From assembly GCA_017656235.1 (NCBI GenBank), contig JACDOF010000010.1:1-64000 (forward strand): a stretch of 64,000 nt of DNA, in the 5' to 3' direction. Made by a program: the position numbers and the translations under genes. The notes beneath the pieces were generated by a model, which did not search any database, had not been told where the DNA came from, and saw nothing but the letters and a program-made list of their open reading frames with translations. This stretch comes from Brevibacillus sp. Its GTDB lineage: Bacteria > Bacillota > Bacilli > Brevibacillales > Brevibacillaceae. Below, in pieces: positions 33,751 to 41,686 of this stretch (position 1 is the first letter of the stretch; the number at the start of each line of letters is the position of its first letter).

Positions 33751-34827
33751 ATGGCAGAACGGTACAGATTTTTTGATAGCACTGCAGAGGATGAGCGTTA
33801 TTACACGGCTGATGAGTTTGCCGAGTATTTTCGGACGTTCCTGTCTGACGGGATTTTCAACGGCGGCACGAACCTGCAGGTGCTGGCATCTGGTGCGGAT
33901 ATGACGGTGAAAGTGCAGCCTGGTTACGCATGGCTGCGCGGGTACATGTATGCCGTACAGGATGAACCTGTGACGCTCACCCACGACCTGCCAGACCCGG
34001 TTCTCGACCGAATTGACCGGATTGTCATACGGTTGGATACCTCATTGGAGAAGCGATCAATCCGCGCGATGATCCTGAAAGGCGAACCAGCTGCCGAACC
34101 TGTCGCGCCGCAAATCGTGAGAGAGGGCAATATCTTCGACCTTGGAATTGCAAGCGTGCGGCTGATCGCCGGGAAAAGCTTCATCGAGGATTCCCAAATC
34201 ACAGACACGCGTCTCGATGCCAATGTGTGCGGGCTTGTAAACAGCCTGATCAAAGCTGACACGACGAATCTTTTTGTGCAGTTCCAAAGCCAGTGGATTA
34301 ACTGGTTCTATAACTCTACGAACGGTTTCCGTGCTGACTTTGACGCTTGGTTTGAAAACATCAGGCAGCAGTATGACCCGTTCGATCTGGACGCCTACTT
34401 TGAGGAGCATGTCAGGCCGCTGAAAAAGGTAATTGCTCATCTGAATGCTCTGGCAGATGCTGGTTCACGGATAGATGATGGGTATGTGTTTGCCGATCCA
34501 TTCAACGGCGAGCCGATTGGGATGGTGCTTGACGATGCCAAAACAAAAATTGTCGGGGTGGCACAAGCAGGAACGCAGACAGTGACCGTGCAAGATGCGA
34601 GTGCATTCAAACCGAAAACGGAAGTGACCATATACGACGATACGAACCTCGAACGCATCGTAATCGACTCCATCGCAGGCAATGAAATCACCTTCGCCGG
34701 TCTGCTGCAAAACACGTTCAAGGAAGGGGCAAACATTGCCCGGTCGATGTGCGTGATTGATGAGGGTGCAAACAAAATGAAATTTGGCGGCTGGGGGCAG
34801 TTCAACGTGAAGATCACGGAGGTATAG
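33751..34827 (+). CDS. Baseplate / tail structural protein
   Basis: A 358-aa protein (MAERYRFFDSTAEDERYYTA; YFRTFLSDGIFNGGTNLQVL; VQPGYAWLRGYMYAVQDEPV) of a kind common after Dit in Bacillus-type siphophages and resembling the N-terminal region of BppU-like baseplate proteins. A helical middle (about 195-260) is followed by a small beta domain (about 270-345). GAAAGGGGTGG precedes the ATG at 33751. Exact role uncertain. Confidence 0.72.
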   Translation: MAERYRFFDSTAEDERYYTADEFAEYFRTFLSDGIFNGGTNLQVLASGADMTVKVQPGYAWLRGYMYAVQDEPVTLTHDLPDPVLDRIDRIVIRLDTSLEKRSIRAMILKGEPAAEPVAPQIVREGNIFDLGIASVRLIAGKSFIEDSQITDTRLDANVCGLVNSLIKADTTNLFVQFQSQWINWFYNSTNGFRADFDAWFENIRQQYDPFDLDAYFEEHVRPLKKVIAHLNALADAGSRIDDGYVFADPFNGEPIGMVLDDAKTKIVGVAQAGTQTVTVQDASAFKPKTEVTIYDDTNLERIVIDSIAGNEITFAGLLQNTFKEGANIARSMCVIDEGANKMKFGGWGQFNVKITEV

Positions 34828-34882
34828 GAAGTATGTGGAAATCTTCAAATAACGGCCATTTTGAGCAGGAAGGAGTGAGAGC

Positions 34883-36562
34883 GTGGCAACAACAGTAGTA
34901 AACGCCGCCTATGACACCTCCGTCAACGGCGGACGGAAACTTGTCCGGTTGAGCAACGGGTGGTTGGTTGCGAACACAAGTAACCCATCTAATGGTGATG
35001 TATACTATTTTGTTTCTAAAGACGACGGTGGTTCGTGGGAGCAACTTTGTTACGCGACGCTCAGTGAGACTACTGGCCATGCAATTGTGTCAGTAGGCAC
35101 TACCGTTTACGGATTATTTTCCAACGCCGCAAATGTCTATTCTGTTAAATTTGACGCAACTACTGTCACAAACAATGCTCTAACACTCAATCTCATAGAA
35201 ATACAAAACGCAATTAATAGTTGCTCCCTCGCCATCGCCCCGGACGGCACGCTTCACGCCGCGTGGTCGAGCAAAAACAGCTCGTATCCCAACTCGTTCA
35301 ACATCCGGTACTCGAAGTCAACGGACGGCGGGCAAACGTGGGCGACTCCGACGCAGGTTACCGCGAGCAATAACTCTGGGGTTGACAATAGAAACCCCTG
35401 CGTAGTTATTGATTTTAGCGGATTCCCGGTAATTTTTTATGATCTATACAATGGGTCAACTTACTTTATCAAAGCGAGAACCACCACGGACGGAACCACA
35501 TTCACCGCAAGGGACGTTTATTACGTAGGTTCCTACGCCCAATCCTCCCCGTGCGCTATCGTAGATGGTAATGGTGTTATTCATGTTGTGTGGCACGGAA
35601 AAGATTCGACGGATACCACTGTGCATAACATAAGGTACAGCAAGTCTACGGACGGCGGAAAGACGTGGAGCGCGGCGGTTAAATTGACGAGTGGTAATAC
35701 TTATCCACAATTTTTCCCATCTATTGCGGTAGATAATTCCAATAAGTTATATGTCTTGTGGCATGGAAAGAGTGCGGCTAGTCCTACTTGTTATCAGGTT
35801 AGGAAAATTGAGTTTGAAAGCGTTTGGAGCAGTATAACAGATTTAACATCAAATACAATTAATGACGCAATCTATCCATCCGTCATGGAAAAGGAAGTAG
35901 GTAATATAATTGGGTGGATATGGCTAGACGAGCAAACTGACTCCGTCATGTTCGACTCAGTGACATTCAACAATGCTCCGACGTTGAGTTTAACCAGTCC
36001 TACCGATAATCAAGTATTATCAGCAGGTGAGACACTGGAAGTGGAGGGAACGGCCAGCGATCCAGACGGGAACAGCATCACGGTGATCGCTTCCCTGAAT
36101 GGAACCGCTCTTGGGACAGTAGGAACAGGAACCGGAACGGCTAACTGGCAGGTCTCGATTCCTGAACCAGACCTGCAGCTGGGCGATAATACGCTTGTGG
36201 TTACGGCAATTGATAGTCAAGGAGCATCTACGAGCAAAACGTTTAAGTTGACCAAAACGGACGGCGATGTGCCGATTCTGGTCAACGATGTGAGATACAA
36301 GCTACCTGCAACGGACGATGTGGTCGCGTGGGTTAAAAGGGAAGGTGCCCTAACCGTTGATGCAGCGCTGTCTGGTGTTGCTGCAGGGGAAAGTGAGTGG
36401 TTCACGCCGATGGAGAAAACACCAACTGGCGCGGATGAAGATCAGTTTTATCTCGCGCTGCCGGTCAAAAAGGACGACATCACGCTCCGTCTCACCATGA
36501 CAAGGCAAAGCGTAGATCAAGATGCCGCGATAACGCGACTGATTGGGGGGATTGGCAAATGA
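34883..36562 (+). CDS. Receptor-binding tail protein with sialidase-like BNR repeats
   Basis: A 559-aa protein. Residues 1-360 contain four Asp-box (BNR) motifs S/T-x-D-G-G-x-T-W or close variants (SKDDGGSWE, STDGGQTWA, TTDGTTFT, STDGGKTWS), the pattern of sialidase-type beta-propellers. A cadherin/Ig-like module follows (about 370-460: LTSPTDNQVLSAGETLEVEG) and then a C-terminal domain shared with other tail fibres. It probably binds or degrades a surface glycan. Bases 35000-35950 are clearly more AT-rich than their neighbours, suggesting exchange of the propeller. GTG start; GAAGGAG precedes it. Confidence 0.75.
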   Translation: MATTVVNAAYDTSVNGGRKLVRLSNGWLVANTSNPSNGDVYYFVSKDDGGSWEQLCYATLSETTGHAIVSVGTTVYGLFSNAANVYSVKFDATTVTNNALTLNLIEIQNAINSCSLAIAPDGTLHAAWSSKNSSYPNSFNIRYSKSTDGGQTWATPTQVTASNNSGVDNRNPCVVIDFSGFPVIFYDLYNGSTYFIKARTTTDGTTFTARDVYYVGSYAQSSPCAIVDGNGVIHVVWHGKDSTDTTVHNIRYSKSTDGGKTWSAAVKLTSGNTYPQFFPSIAVDNSNKLYVLWHGKSAASPTCYQVRKIEFESVWSSITDLTSNTINDAIYPSVMEKEVGNIIGWIWLDEQTDSVMFDSVTFNNAPTLSLTSPTDNQVLSAGETLEVEGTASDPDGNSITVIASLNGTALGTVGTGTGTANWQVSIPEPDLQLGDNTLVVTAIDSQGASTSKTFKLTKTDGDVPILVNDVRYKLPATDDVVAWVKREGALTVDAALSGVAAGESEWFTPMEKTPTGADEDQFYLALPVKKDDITLRLTMTRQSVDQDAAITRLIGGIGK

Positions 36563-36753
36563 GAATTCGCATAGGTGCCGAGGCTAGTTTTGAGCCAACG
36601 CCGAAAACAACACTGAAAGAGATGGAAAAAGAGATGCGAGAGGCGCAACTGGTTCTGGAGAACGCTAAGGCGTTGGCGCGTATCCAAAGCCTGGAAGAAC
36701 AAAACGCAGCTCTTTTTCTTGAGCTGGCGCAACTCAAAGCAGGGGGAATGTGA
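36559..36753 (+). CDS. Small coiled-coil tail protein
   Basis: A 64-aa protein, mostly a coiled coil (LKEMEKEMREAQLVLENAKA). It overlaps the receptor-binding gene stop (ATGA) and precedes an XkdX gene. Small partners like this are usual around tail fibre genes. Not recognised further. Confidence 0.65.
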   Translation: MRIRIGAEASFEPTPKTTLKEMEKEMREAQLVLENAKALARIQSLEEQNAALFLELAQLKAGGM

Positions 36754-36754
36754 G

Positions 36755-36901
36755 ATGTGGTTTGAGCAGATCAAAAAATGGTATCAGATGTTCCCGACTT
36801 TGTACACGAATGAGTCGATAAAGGTCTTTGTCGTGGCCGGGTACATCACCGCACAGCAGTACAAAGAAATCACTGGGATTGAATACACGCCTGCGGCGTG
36901 A
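36755..36901 (+). CDS. XkdX family protein
   Basis: A 48-aa XkdX-type protein: MWFEQIKKWYQMFPTLYTNE and VVAGYITAQQYKEITG are the family pattern. It is a small tail-region protein of unknown role, commonly near fibre genes of Gram-positive phages. GGGGGAATGTG precedes the ATG. Confidence 0.88.
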   Translation: MWFEQIKKWYQMFPTLYTNESIKVFVVAGYITAQQYKEITGIEYTPAA

Positions 36902-36929
36902 TTTTTTATGCCCGAAAGGGTGGTGAGGT

Positions 36930-38060
36930 ATGCAACCAATCCGCATCATCGACACGAATTTCAATCTGTTGGGGGAGGTGGACACGTACACCTCCCTGCA
37001 GTGGATTCGTCGCTGGCACAAGCCCGGCGAGTTTGAATTGCACCTCAATCCCACGATGCAAAACGCCGACAAACTGGTCGAGGACGCGATCATATTCAAA
37101 GCCAGCAACCCTGGCGAGGCGGGAATCATTCGGCACAGAGAGATCAACGTACTGGAGGATGGCACAGAGGAACTGATTGTGAAAGGCAGCTTCCTGTCCG
37201 GTCTAGTAGGTAGGCGGATCACGTACCCGCCTGCGGGGAGCGCGTATCACTATCTCAATGCACCGGTTGAGACGATCATGAAATCCTTCGTGGATGCCAA
37301 CTGCATCAACTCTGCCGATCCGGCCCGGGTCATCCCCAATCTGGTCAATGCACCCGATCTTGCACGCGGGGGAACAGTCCAGTATCAGACGAGATACAAG
37401 CAGTTGGATGAGGAGCTGGAAAAGCTCAGCCTCTCGTCTGGTCTTGGCTGGCATATCACGTTGGACGTGGCAAACGCCCAATTCGTTTTTGACGTCTTAG
37501 CCGGGCGCGATCTGACTGCTGGGCAGGATACTCTGCCTCCAGCAATTTTTTCGACCGACTACGACAACATCAAAAGCCAGGCATACGTCAACAGCGCAGT
37601 CGGCTACAAAAACATGGCTGTTGTCGGGGGGCAGGGGGAAGGTGCGGAAAGGAAGATCGTCACTGTTGGGAATGATCTGTCCGGCTTGCAGCGGTTTGAG
37701 ACCTTCGTGGATGCCCGCGACATTGGAACAACAGAATCAGGGTCAGAGCCACTCACCGAGGAACAAATTGAGCAGATGCTTGTACAGCGGGGCCAAGAAA
37801 AGCTGGCGGAATTCGCGAGATCACTGGCGTTTGAGTCGCAAATCGTGAACAAATCGAATCTCGTCTACCGGGTCGACTACGACCTGGGCGACATCGTGAC
37901 AATTCAGAACCGGAAGTGGGGCGTGACCATGGACGCGCGCATAACGGAGGTGAAAGAGGTATATGAGCCTGGCGGAGTGTATCTGGAAGCGACTTTTGGG
38001 AACAGCCTGCCGACTATCACGGAGAAGATCAAAAGGACAATAGCGGAGAAAGGAAGATAG
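36930..38060 (+). CDS. Siphovirus ReqiPepy6 Gp37-like tail protein
   Basis: A 376-aa protein matching the Gp37-like tail family (IRIIDTNFNLLGEVDTYTSL; WHKPGEFELHLNP; GLGWHITLDVANAQFVFDV; VDYDLGDIVTIQNRKWGVTM). It is the likely tail-associated hub protein (Tal-like core), here without a lytic domain. AAAGGGTGGTGAG precedes the ATG. Confidence 0.85.
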   Translation: MQPIRIIDTNFNLLGEVDTYTSLQWIRRWHKPGEFELHLNPTMQNADKLVEDAIIFKASNPGEAGIIRHREINVLEDGTEELIVKGSFLSGLVGRRITYPPAGSAYHYLNAPVETIMKSFVDANCINSADPARVIPNLVNAPDLARGGTVQYQTRYKQLDEELEKLSLSSGLGWHITLDVANAQFVFDVLAGRDLTAGQDTLPPAIFSTDYDNIKSQAYVNSAVGYKNMAVVGGQGEGAERKIVTVGNDLSGLQRFETFVDARDIGTTESGSEPLTEEQIEQMLVQRGQEKLAEFARSLAFESQIVNKSNLVYRVDYDLGDIVTIQNRKWGVTMDARITEVKEVYEPGGVYLEATFGNSLPTITEKIKRTIAEKGR

Positions 38061-38062
38061 CC

Positions 38063-38467
38063 ATGGAAAACTTTTTTAAAACACTGGTTGCAGTCGGCGG
38101 CGCGGCCGCCTCTTATCTTTTCGGGGGGTGGTCATCGTTGCTGGGGGTGCTGCTTACATTCGTCGTCATTGATTATGTGTCGGGAGTCATTGCCGCTGGT
38201 GTGGGGGGCAAACTCTCCAGCCGGGTAGGTCTGCTCGGAATCGCGAAAAAGGTGTTCATCTTTGCGATGGTGGCGATTGCTCACCTGGTCGATACAGCAC
38301 TCGGTGATCAGCACGTTTTGCGTGATGCGACTATATTCTTTTATCTGGCGAACGAGCTGTTGTCCATCATTGAGAACGCGGGTCGAGTCGGACTACCGGT
38401 TCCCGCACCGATCCAGAGGGCTGTTGAAGTGTTGAAGGGAAGAGGTGATCAAGGTGGCAGCAACTAA
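38063..38467 (+). CDS. Phage holin, TcdE/phi29-holin-4 type
   Basis: A 134-aa membrane protein with two to three hydrophobic segments (about 15-45 and 65-85; LGVLLTFVVIDYVSGVIAAG is a family signature). It permeabilises the membrane so that the endolysin can act. It begins three bases after the preceding stop and overlaps the endolysin start. Confidence 0.88.
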   Translation: MENFFKTLVAVGGAAASYLFGGWSSLLGVLLTFVVIDYVSGVIAAGVGGKLSSRVGLLGIAKKVFIFAMVAIAHLVDTALGDQHVLRDATIFFYLANELLSIIENAGRVGLPVPAPIQRAVEVLKGRGDQGGSN

Positions 38468-39194
38468 AGGAATCGACTGCGCCGTCCCATTGACGGCAGA
38501 AAAAGCCAAAGCCATGTACGCGGCAGGCATGCGGTTTGTCTGCCGATACCTGGTCCCGGCCAGTATGGCATGGAAGCGACTGACCAGAGCCGAGGCAGAG
38601 GCGATTACAGCCGCAGGTATGAAGATCGTCAGCGTGTTCCAGCGCGGTACGAATGACGCAAAAGGCGGAGCCGTCAACGGGACATGGGACGGCAAAGCTG
38701 CGTATGCAGAAGCAAAAGCGATCAGGCAGCCGGAGGGGACGGCAATCTATTTTGCTGTTGATTACGACGCTCAGCCTGCTGATTACGACGCGATTGAGGC
38801 GTACCTGCGAGCTGCAGCAGCCGAACTGCCCGGCTACTCCGTCGGGGTATACGGTTCCTATGCCGTTGTGGAGGAAATGGCTAAACGTGGTGCTTGCTCA
38901 CACTTCTGGCAGACATATGCCTGGAGCAAAGGCTGTTTGTCAAAAGCTGCAAACATTTATCAATACAAGAACGGCCAGACGCTGGCCGGGCATACAGTGG
39001 ATCTCAACGATGGCCTAGGCGGGGAAGGTTGGTGGGAAACAGCGGAGGAAAAAGCTGTGGACAAAGCAGCTGCAGAAAAGGTGATCGGCGTTCTCGGTGC
39101 GCTCTGGATGGCCAGCGCAGACAAGCAGGTACAGGATGCAGCACACTATGCTGCGAATGCTCTTCGCGATGCTGCGGGAATACCGCGACAATAA
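38454..39194 (+). CDS. Endolysin with DUF1906 glycosidase-like domain
   Basis: A 246-aa protein whose first 190 residues are DUF1906 (KGIDCAVPLTAEKAKAMYAA; FVCRYLVP; GTAIYFAVDYDAQPADYDAI; VGVYGSYAVVEEMAKRGACS; HTVDLNDG), a TIM-barrel glycoside-hydrolase-like fold used as a lysin by Gram-positive phages. The C-terminal 50 residues are helical. There is no signal peptide, so export depends on the holin. The GTG at 38454 is preceded by AGAGGTGAT. Confidence 0.82.
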   Translation: MAATKGIDCAVPLTAEKAKAMYAAGMRFVCRYLVPASMAWKRLTRAEAEAITAAGMKIVSVFQRGTNDAKGGAVNGTWDGKAAYAEAKAIRQPEGTAIYFAVDYDAQPADYDAIEAYLRAAAAELPGYSVGVYGSYAVVEEMAKRGACSHFWQTYAWSKGCLSKAANIYQYKNGQTLAGHTVDLNDGLGGEGWWETAEEKAVDKAAAEKVIGVLGALWMASADKQVQDAAHYAANALRDAAGIPRQ

Positions 39195-39198
39195 CGAT

Positions 39199-39224
39199 AG
39201 CCCTCCTACACGGAGGGCTTATTT
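39199..39224 (+). terminator. Terminator of the phage late operon
   Basis: AGCCCTCC and GGAGGGCT pair across a 5-nt loop, followed by TATTTTT. It lies between the endolysin and the convergent cargo genes and may serve both strands. Confidence 0.85.
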
Positions 39225-39332
39225 TTAGTCTTCTTCATCTTCCAATCTTTTTTGTAGGCAGTCTTCGCAAAGCCCCATGTCGACTAGATATTCAAAGTCA
39301 CGTCCACAACCACCGCATTGAACCTTATCCAT
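39225..39332 (-). CDS. 35-aa zinc-ribbon cargo protein
   Basis: A short protein with CGGC and CEDC pairs 16 residues apart and an acidic end. A strong AAGGGGGG site lies 8 bp before the ATG at 39332, and the longer frame is not supported. It is transcribed against the phage late genes, next to attR, as lysogenic-conversion genes are. Function unknown. Confidence 0.6.
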   Translation of the reverse strand: MDKVQCGGCGRDFEYLVDMGLCEDCLQKRLEDEED

Positions 39333-39361
39333 ATTATATCCCCCCTTACGTAGCGAATTCA

Positions 39362-39832
39362 TTATTTCAAACCTATTTGCGACTTGGAAATCATCTTCCC
39401 GCCTTGGAACATTGCGTTTGCGTTCGCTCCAATATCCCCCTCGCCTTCCCACATGTACATGACCGTGTGGGATGGATCGCCAGGCGTTCCGGTTTCGGAA
39501 AGCAGTTCTCCCTCGCCGCCGACGATCTGCACAACCTCCTCATATGTCATGCCGTTCTGGATGGCGTCGAATTCGGCTTTGGACATGGTTGGCGGGTTAT
39601 CTGGTTCTTTCGCCTCTGGAGCCGGTTCTTGTTCCGCTGGTTTCGATTCTGGTTGTGCCTCTTGCGTTTCAGCAGTGGCCTCCTGCTGTGCTGCCGGTTG
39701 GCTTTCAGATGAAGGTGATTGAACGGCAGCTGGCTGATCATCTCCTCCTGCGTTCCCGATGGCGGCCAGCACAATGATGACCACCACCCAAAACCACCAT
39801 TTTTTCCATATTGGTTTTTTGATTTCATTCAT
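39362..39832 (-). CDS. Membrane-anchored DUF3862/BamE-like cargo protein
   Basis: A 156-aa protein: one N-terminal membrane segment (about 12-27, WWFWVVVIIVLAAIG), a long Gln/Glu/Pro/Ala linker (about 30-82) and a C-terminal BamE/SmpA-like domain (SKAEFDAIQNGMTYEEVVQI; SHTVMYMWEGEGDIGANANA), like DUF3862 proteins of Firmicutes. It is likely exposed outside the membrane. AGGGGGAT precedes the ATG. Its position at the prophage edge on the reverse strand suggests expression in the lysogen. Confidence 0.72.
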   Translation of the reverse strand: MNEIKKPIWKKWWFWVVVIIVLAAIGNAGGDDQPAAVQSPSSESQPAAQQEATAETQEAQPESKPAEQEPAPEAKEPDNPPTMSKAEFDAIQNGMTYEEVVQIVGGEGELLSETGTPGDPSHTVMYMWEGEGDIGANANAMFQGGKMISKSQIGLK

Positions 39833-39956
39833 TGAAAAATCCCCCTGTAAGTTTTGCTACTTTTTTACCATATATCAACAGCCCGAAAAATTCAACCTGT
39901 CTTGTTTCGAACTAGCCATTTTAATATTTTAATAAGGAAGAAACAGGTTTTGATTA

Positions 39957-39979
39957 TTGGGGACGAATTGGGGACGAAA
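39957..39979 (+). other. Candidate right integrase arm-type site
   Basis: It is identical to 1706-1728: two copies of TTGGGGACGAA in the same orientation, 108 bp before attR. Confidence 0.6.
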
Positions 39980-40032
39980 CTTGCTTGGAACATAAACAAT
40001 TCACTCAGATACGAACAGAGGAGAACAAGAAA

Positions 40033-40056
40033 AACCCTTGAAAATCAAGGGTTTTT
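40033..40056 (+). terminator. Hairpin terminator near attR
   Basis: AACCCTTGA and TCAAGGGTT pair around AA(A), followed by TTTT. It resembles, but is not identical to, the hairpin inside the att repeat. Confidence 0.6.
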
Positions 40057-40087
40057 AAGATTAGCTTTGAACGAAAAGGCGTTCAAA

Positions 40088-40178
40088 ACCAGATTTAGGT
40101 TCTGGCGGGCAACCGTGGGGGTTCAAGTCCCTTCACCCGCACCATCCAGCAGAATCCCTTGTGAATCAAGGGTTTTTT
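40088..40178 (+). repeat. attR: right 91-bp att repeat
   Basis: An exact copy of 1566-1656: the 3' half of tRNA-Leu(TAG) with its CCA, spacer and terminator. It is not a complete tRNA. It ends the prophage. Confidence 0.95.
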
Positions 40179-40725
40179 ATTTTTTCAAGGAATAGCTCGA
40201 TGATTGAGGGTGCTTCTTTGCATCTTTTTTTTACCTTCTCAAACAACAGGTAAGTCAGGTCGACAGCTTTCCCGCTGTGCAACTTCCCAATGCCTTCCTC
40301 TCGCCTGAAATGATTCCGCATGAAAACCTCTTGGTACAGCAACCGGGGTAACACCAGCCTATCCGGCACCTGCCGATTCTCTTGTCTTGAAGAGCGCAAC
40401 TGCGAAATGCTACTATGAAAGCACAGATTCCGGGAATGGCTTTTTATCACAATTTCTACCATCTCTACTTGCACTTGTTGGGAGTAACAAAACAGATAAC
40501 TCTCCCGTCTTAATACGGGAGGGTCACATCCGTACCGCAAGAAGCTGCCGTGCTGGAAGCGGTTTCCCCGGAGCGCACGATGCGCGGGGAGGAGAGTAGG
40601 CCATATTCTGCTCATTTTCGTCATTGATATCATTTATAAAGAGGATTTGCAGACTTCATCTAGTAATGGGAAAGAGAATAAGCTGGTTGTTATCAGGCTA
40701 GTGAAAGAAGACAGGAGTTGTGGCG
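40179..40725. other. Gene-poor stretch with hairpin-rich segment
   Basis: A reverse-strand frame of up to 155 codons (40166-40633) runs through this stretch, but its product is not recognised and it has no good ribosome site. Bases 40502-40589 hold two stems, CTCCCGT/ACGGGAG and a GC-rich CCCC...GCGCA/TGCGC-GGGG stem, resembling the 3' end of IS200/IS605 elements. No transposase is present. Confidence 0.45.
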
Positions 40726-41679
40726 ATGAGCATGATAAAACTGGATCGGCCACATCAGGCAATTGAACGCTTGATTGGCACTATGGAAACAGTATTGGTG
40801 GGCAAAAGACACGTAATTGAACTGACGGTCGTCGCCCTGCTGGCGAGAGGGCACGTGCTTTTGGAGGACGTGCCGGGAGTGGGGAAGACGATGCTGGTTC
40901 GCGCGTTGGCACGTTCGATCGGTGGTCAGTTCAAGCGCATCCAGTTCACTCCGGATTTACTGCCGACGGACGTGACAGGGGTCTCTATCTTCAACCAAAA
41001 GACGCTGGAGTTTGAATTTCGGCAGGGGCCGATTTTTGCCAACGTCATCCTGGCAGATGAAATCAATCGGACATCCCCCAAAACGCAGTCTGCGCTGCTG
41101 GAGGCGATGGAAGAGCGCTCCGTGACGATTGACGGTCATACGCACCAATTGGCTCAGCCGTTTTTTGTGATAGCAACCCAAAACCCATTGGAGTATGAAG
41201 GGACCTTCCCGCTGCCCGAAGCGCAGTTGGACCGTTTTTTGCTCCAGCTTCGCCTGGGTTATCCAACAGAGCGGGAGGAAGTGGAAATTTTGACCCGGTT
41301 CATCGGGGCGCATCCGCTTGAACAGGTACAGCCGGTTGTCACGGCCGAAGAGGTGCATGCCCTGCAGCAGCAAAGCGCAGCGATAAAGGTCAGCGAAGCG
41401 GTGAAGGAGTATATCGTACGGATGTGTCAAAAGTCACGTCAGCATCCCGACGTTTACTTGGGCGTCAGCCCGCGCGGAGCCCTCGCGTTGTGCCGGGCAG
41501 CACAGGCTCTCGCATTGGTGCGCGGCCGTGATTATGTCATACCGGACGACGTGAAAGAACTGGTTCCGTTTACGTTTGCACATCGACTCATCCTGAAGCC
41601 GGAAGCGCGGCTGGACGGGGCCACGGTGGAGCGGGTTCTGTCCGACCTGCTGCAGCAGACGCGCGTGCCGGTAGGGTAA
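40726..41679 (+). CDS. MoxR family AAA+ ATPase
   Basis: A 317-aa AAA+ ATPase of the MoxR type. Walker A is EDVPGVGKTML (about 49-59), Walker B is VILADEINRT (about 107-116), and the arginine finger region and the C-terminal AAA lid follow. MoxR proteins act as chaperones for complex assembly. Here it leads a three-gene operon with DUF58 and transglutaminase proteins, the common MoxR-DUF58-TGase set. The ATG at 40726 lies 8 bp after AGGAG. Confidence 0.93.
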   Translation: MSMIKLDRPHQAIERLIGTMETVLVGKRHVIELTVVALLARGHVLLEDVPGVGKTMLVRALARSIGGQFKRIQFTPDLLPTDVTGVSIFNQKTLEFEFRQGPIFANVILADEINRTSPKTQSALLEAMEERSVTIDGHTHQLAQPFFVIATQNPLEYEGTFPLPEAQLDRFLLQLRLGYPTEREEVEILTRFIGAHPLEQVQPVVTAEEVHALQQQSAAIKVSEAVKEYIVRMCQKSRQHPDVYLGVSPRGALALCRAAQALALVRGRDYVIPDDVKELVPFTFAHRLILKPEARLDGATVERVLSDLLQQTRVPVG

Positions 41680-41686
41680 GAGAGCG

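Larger units (their letters stand above)
1566..40178. mobile_element. 38.5-kb siphovirus-like prophage in tRNA-Leu
   Basis: The element runs between perfect 91-bp direct repeats. It contains, in the usual order, integrase and lysogeny genes on the reverse strand, then early, replication, packaging, head, tail and lysis genes on the forward strand, and two reverse-strand cargo genes. The HK97-type portal, protease and capsid, the gpG/gpGT frameshift, tape measure, Dit and Gp37-like proteins mark a long non-contractile tail. No structural gene is visibly broken, so it may be inducible. Confidence 0.95.

Noticed and set aside
34883-36562. Idea that the propeller protein is an active sialidase
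   Set aside because: Asp-boxes are structural; the catalytic Arg triad and FRIP-type motif were not found, so only binding is proposed.
40166-40633. Reverse-strand 155-codon frame beside attR
   Set aside because: It ends inside the att repeat and crosses the hairpin segment; the C-terminal part looks protein-like but no family could be named and no ribosome site is present. Left as unresolved, not listed as a gene.
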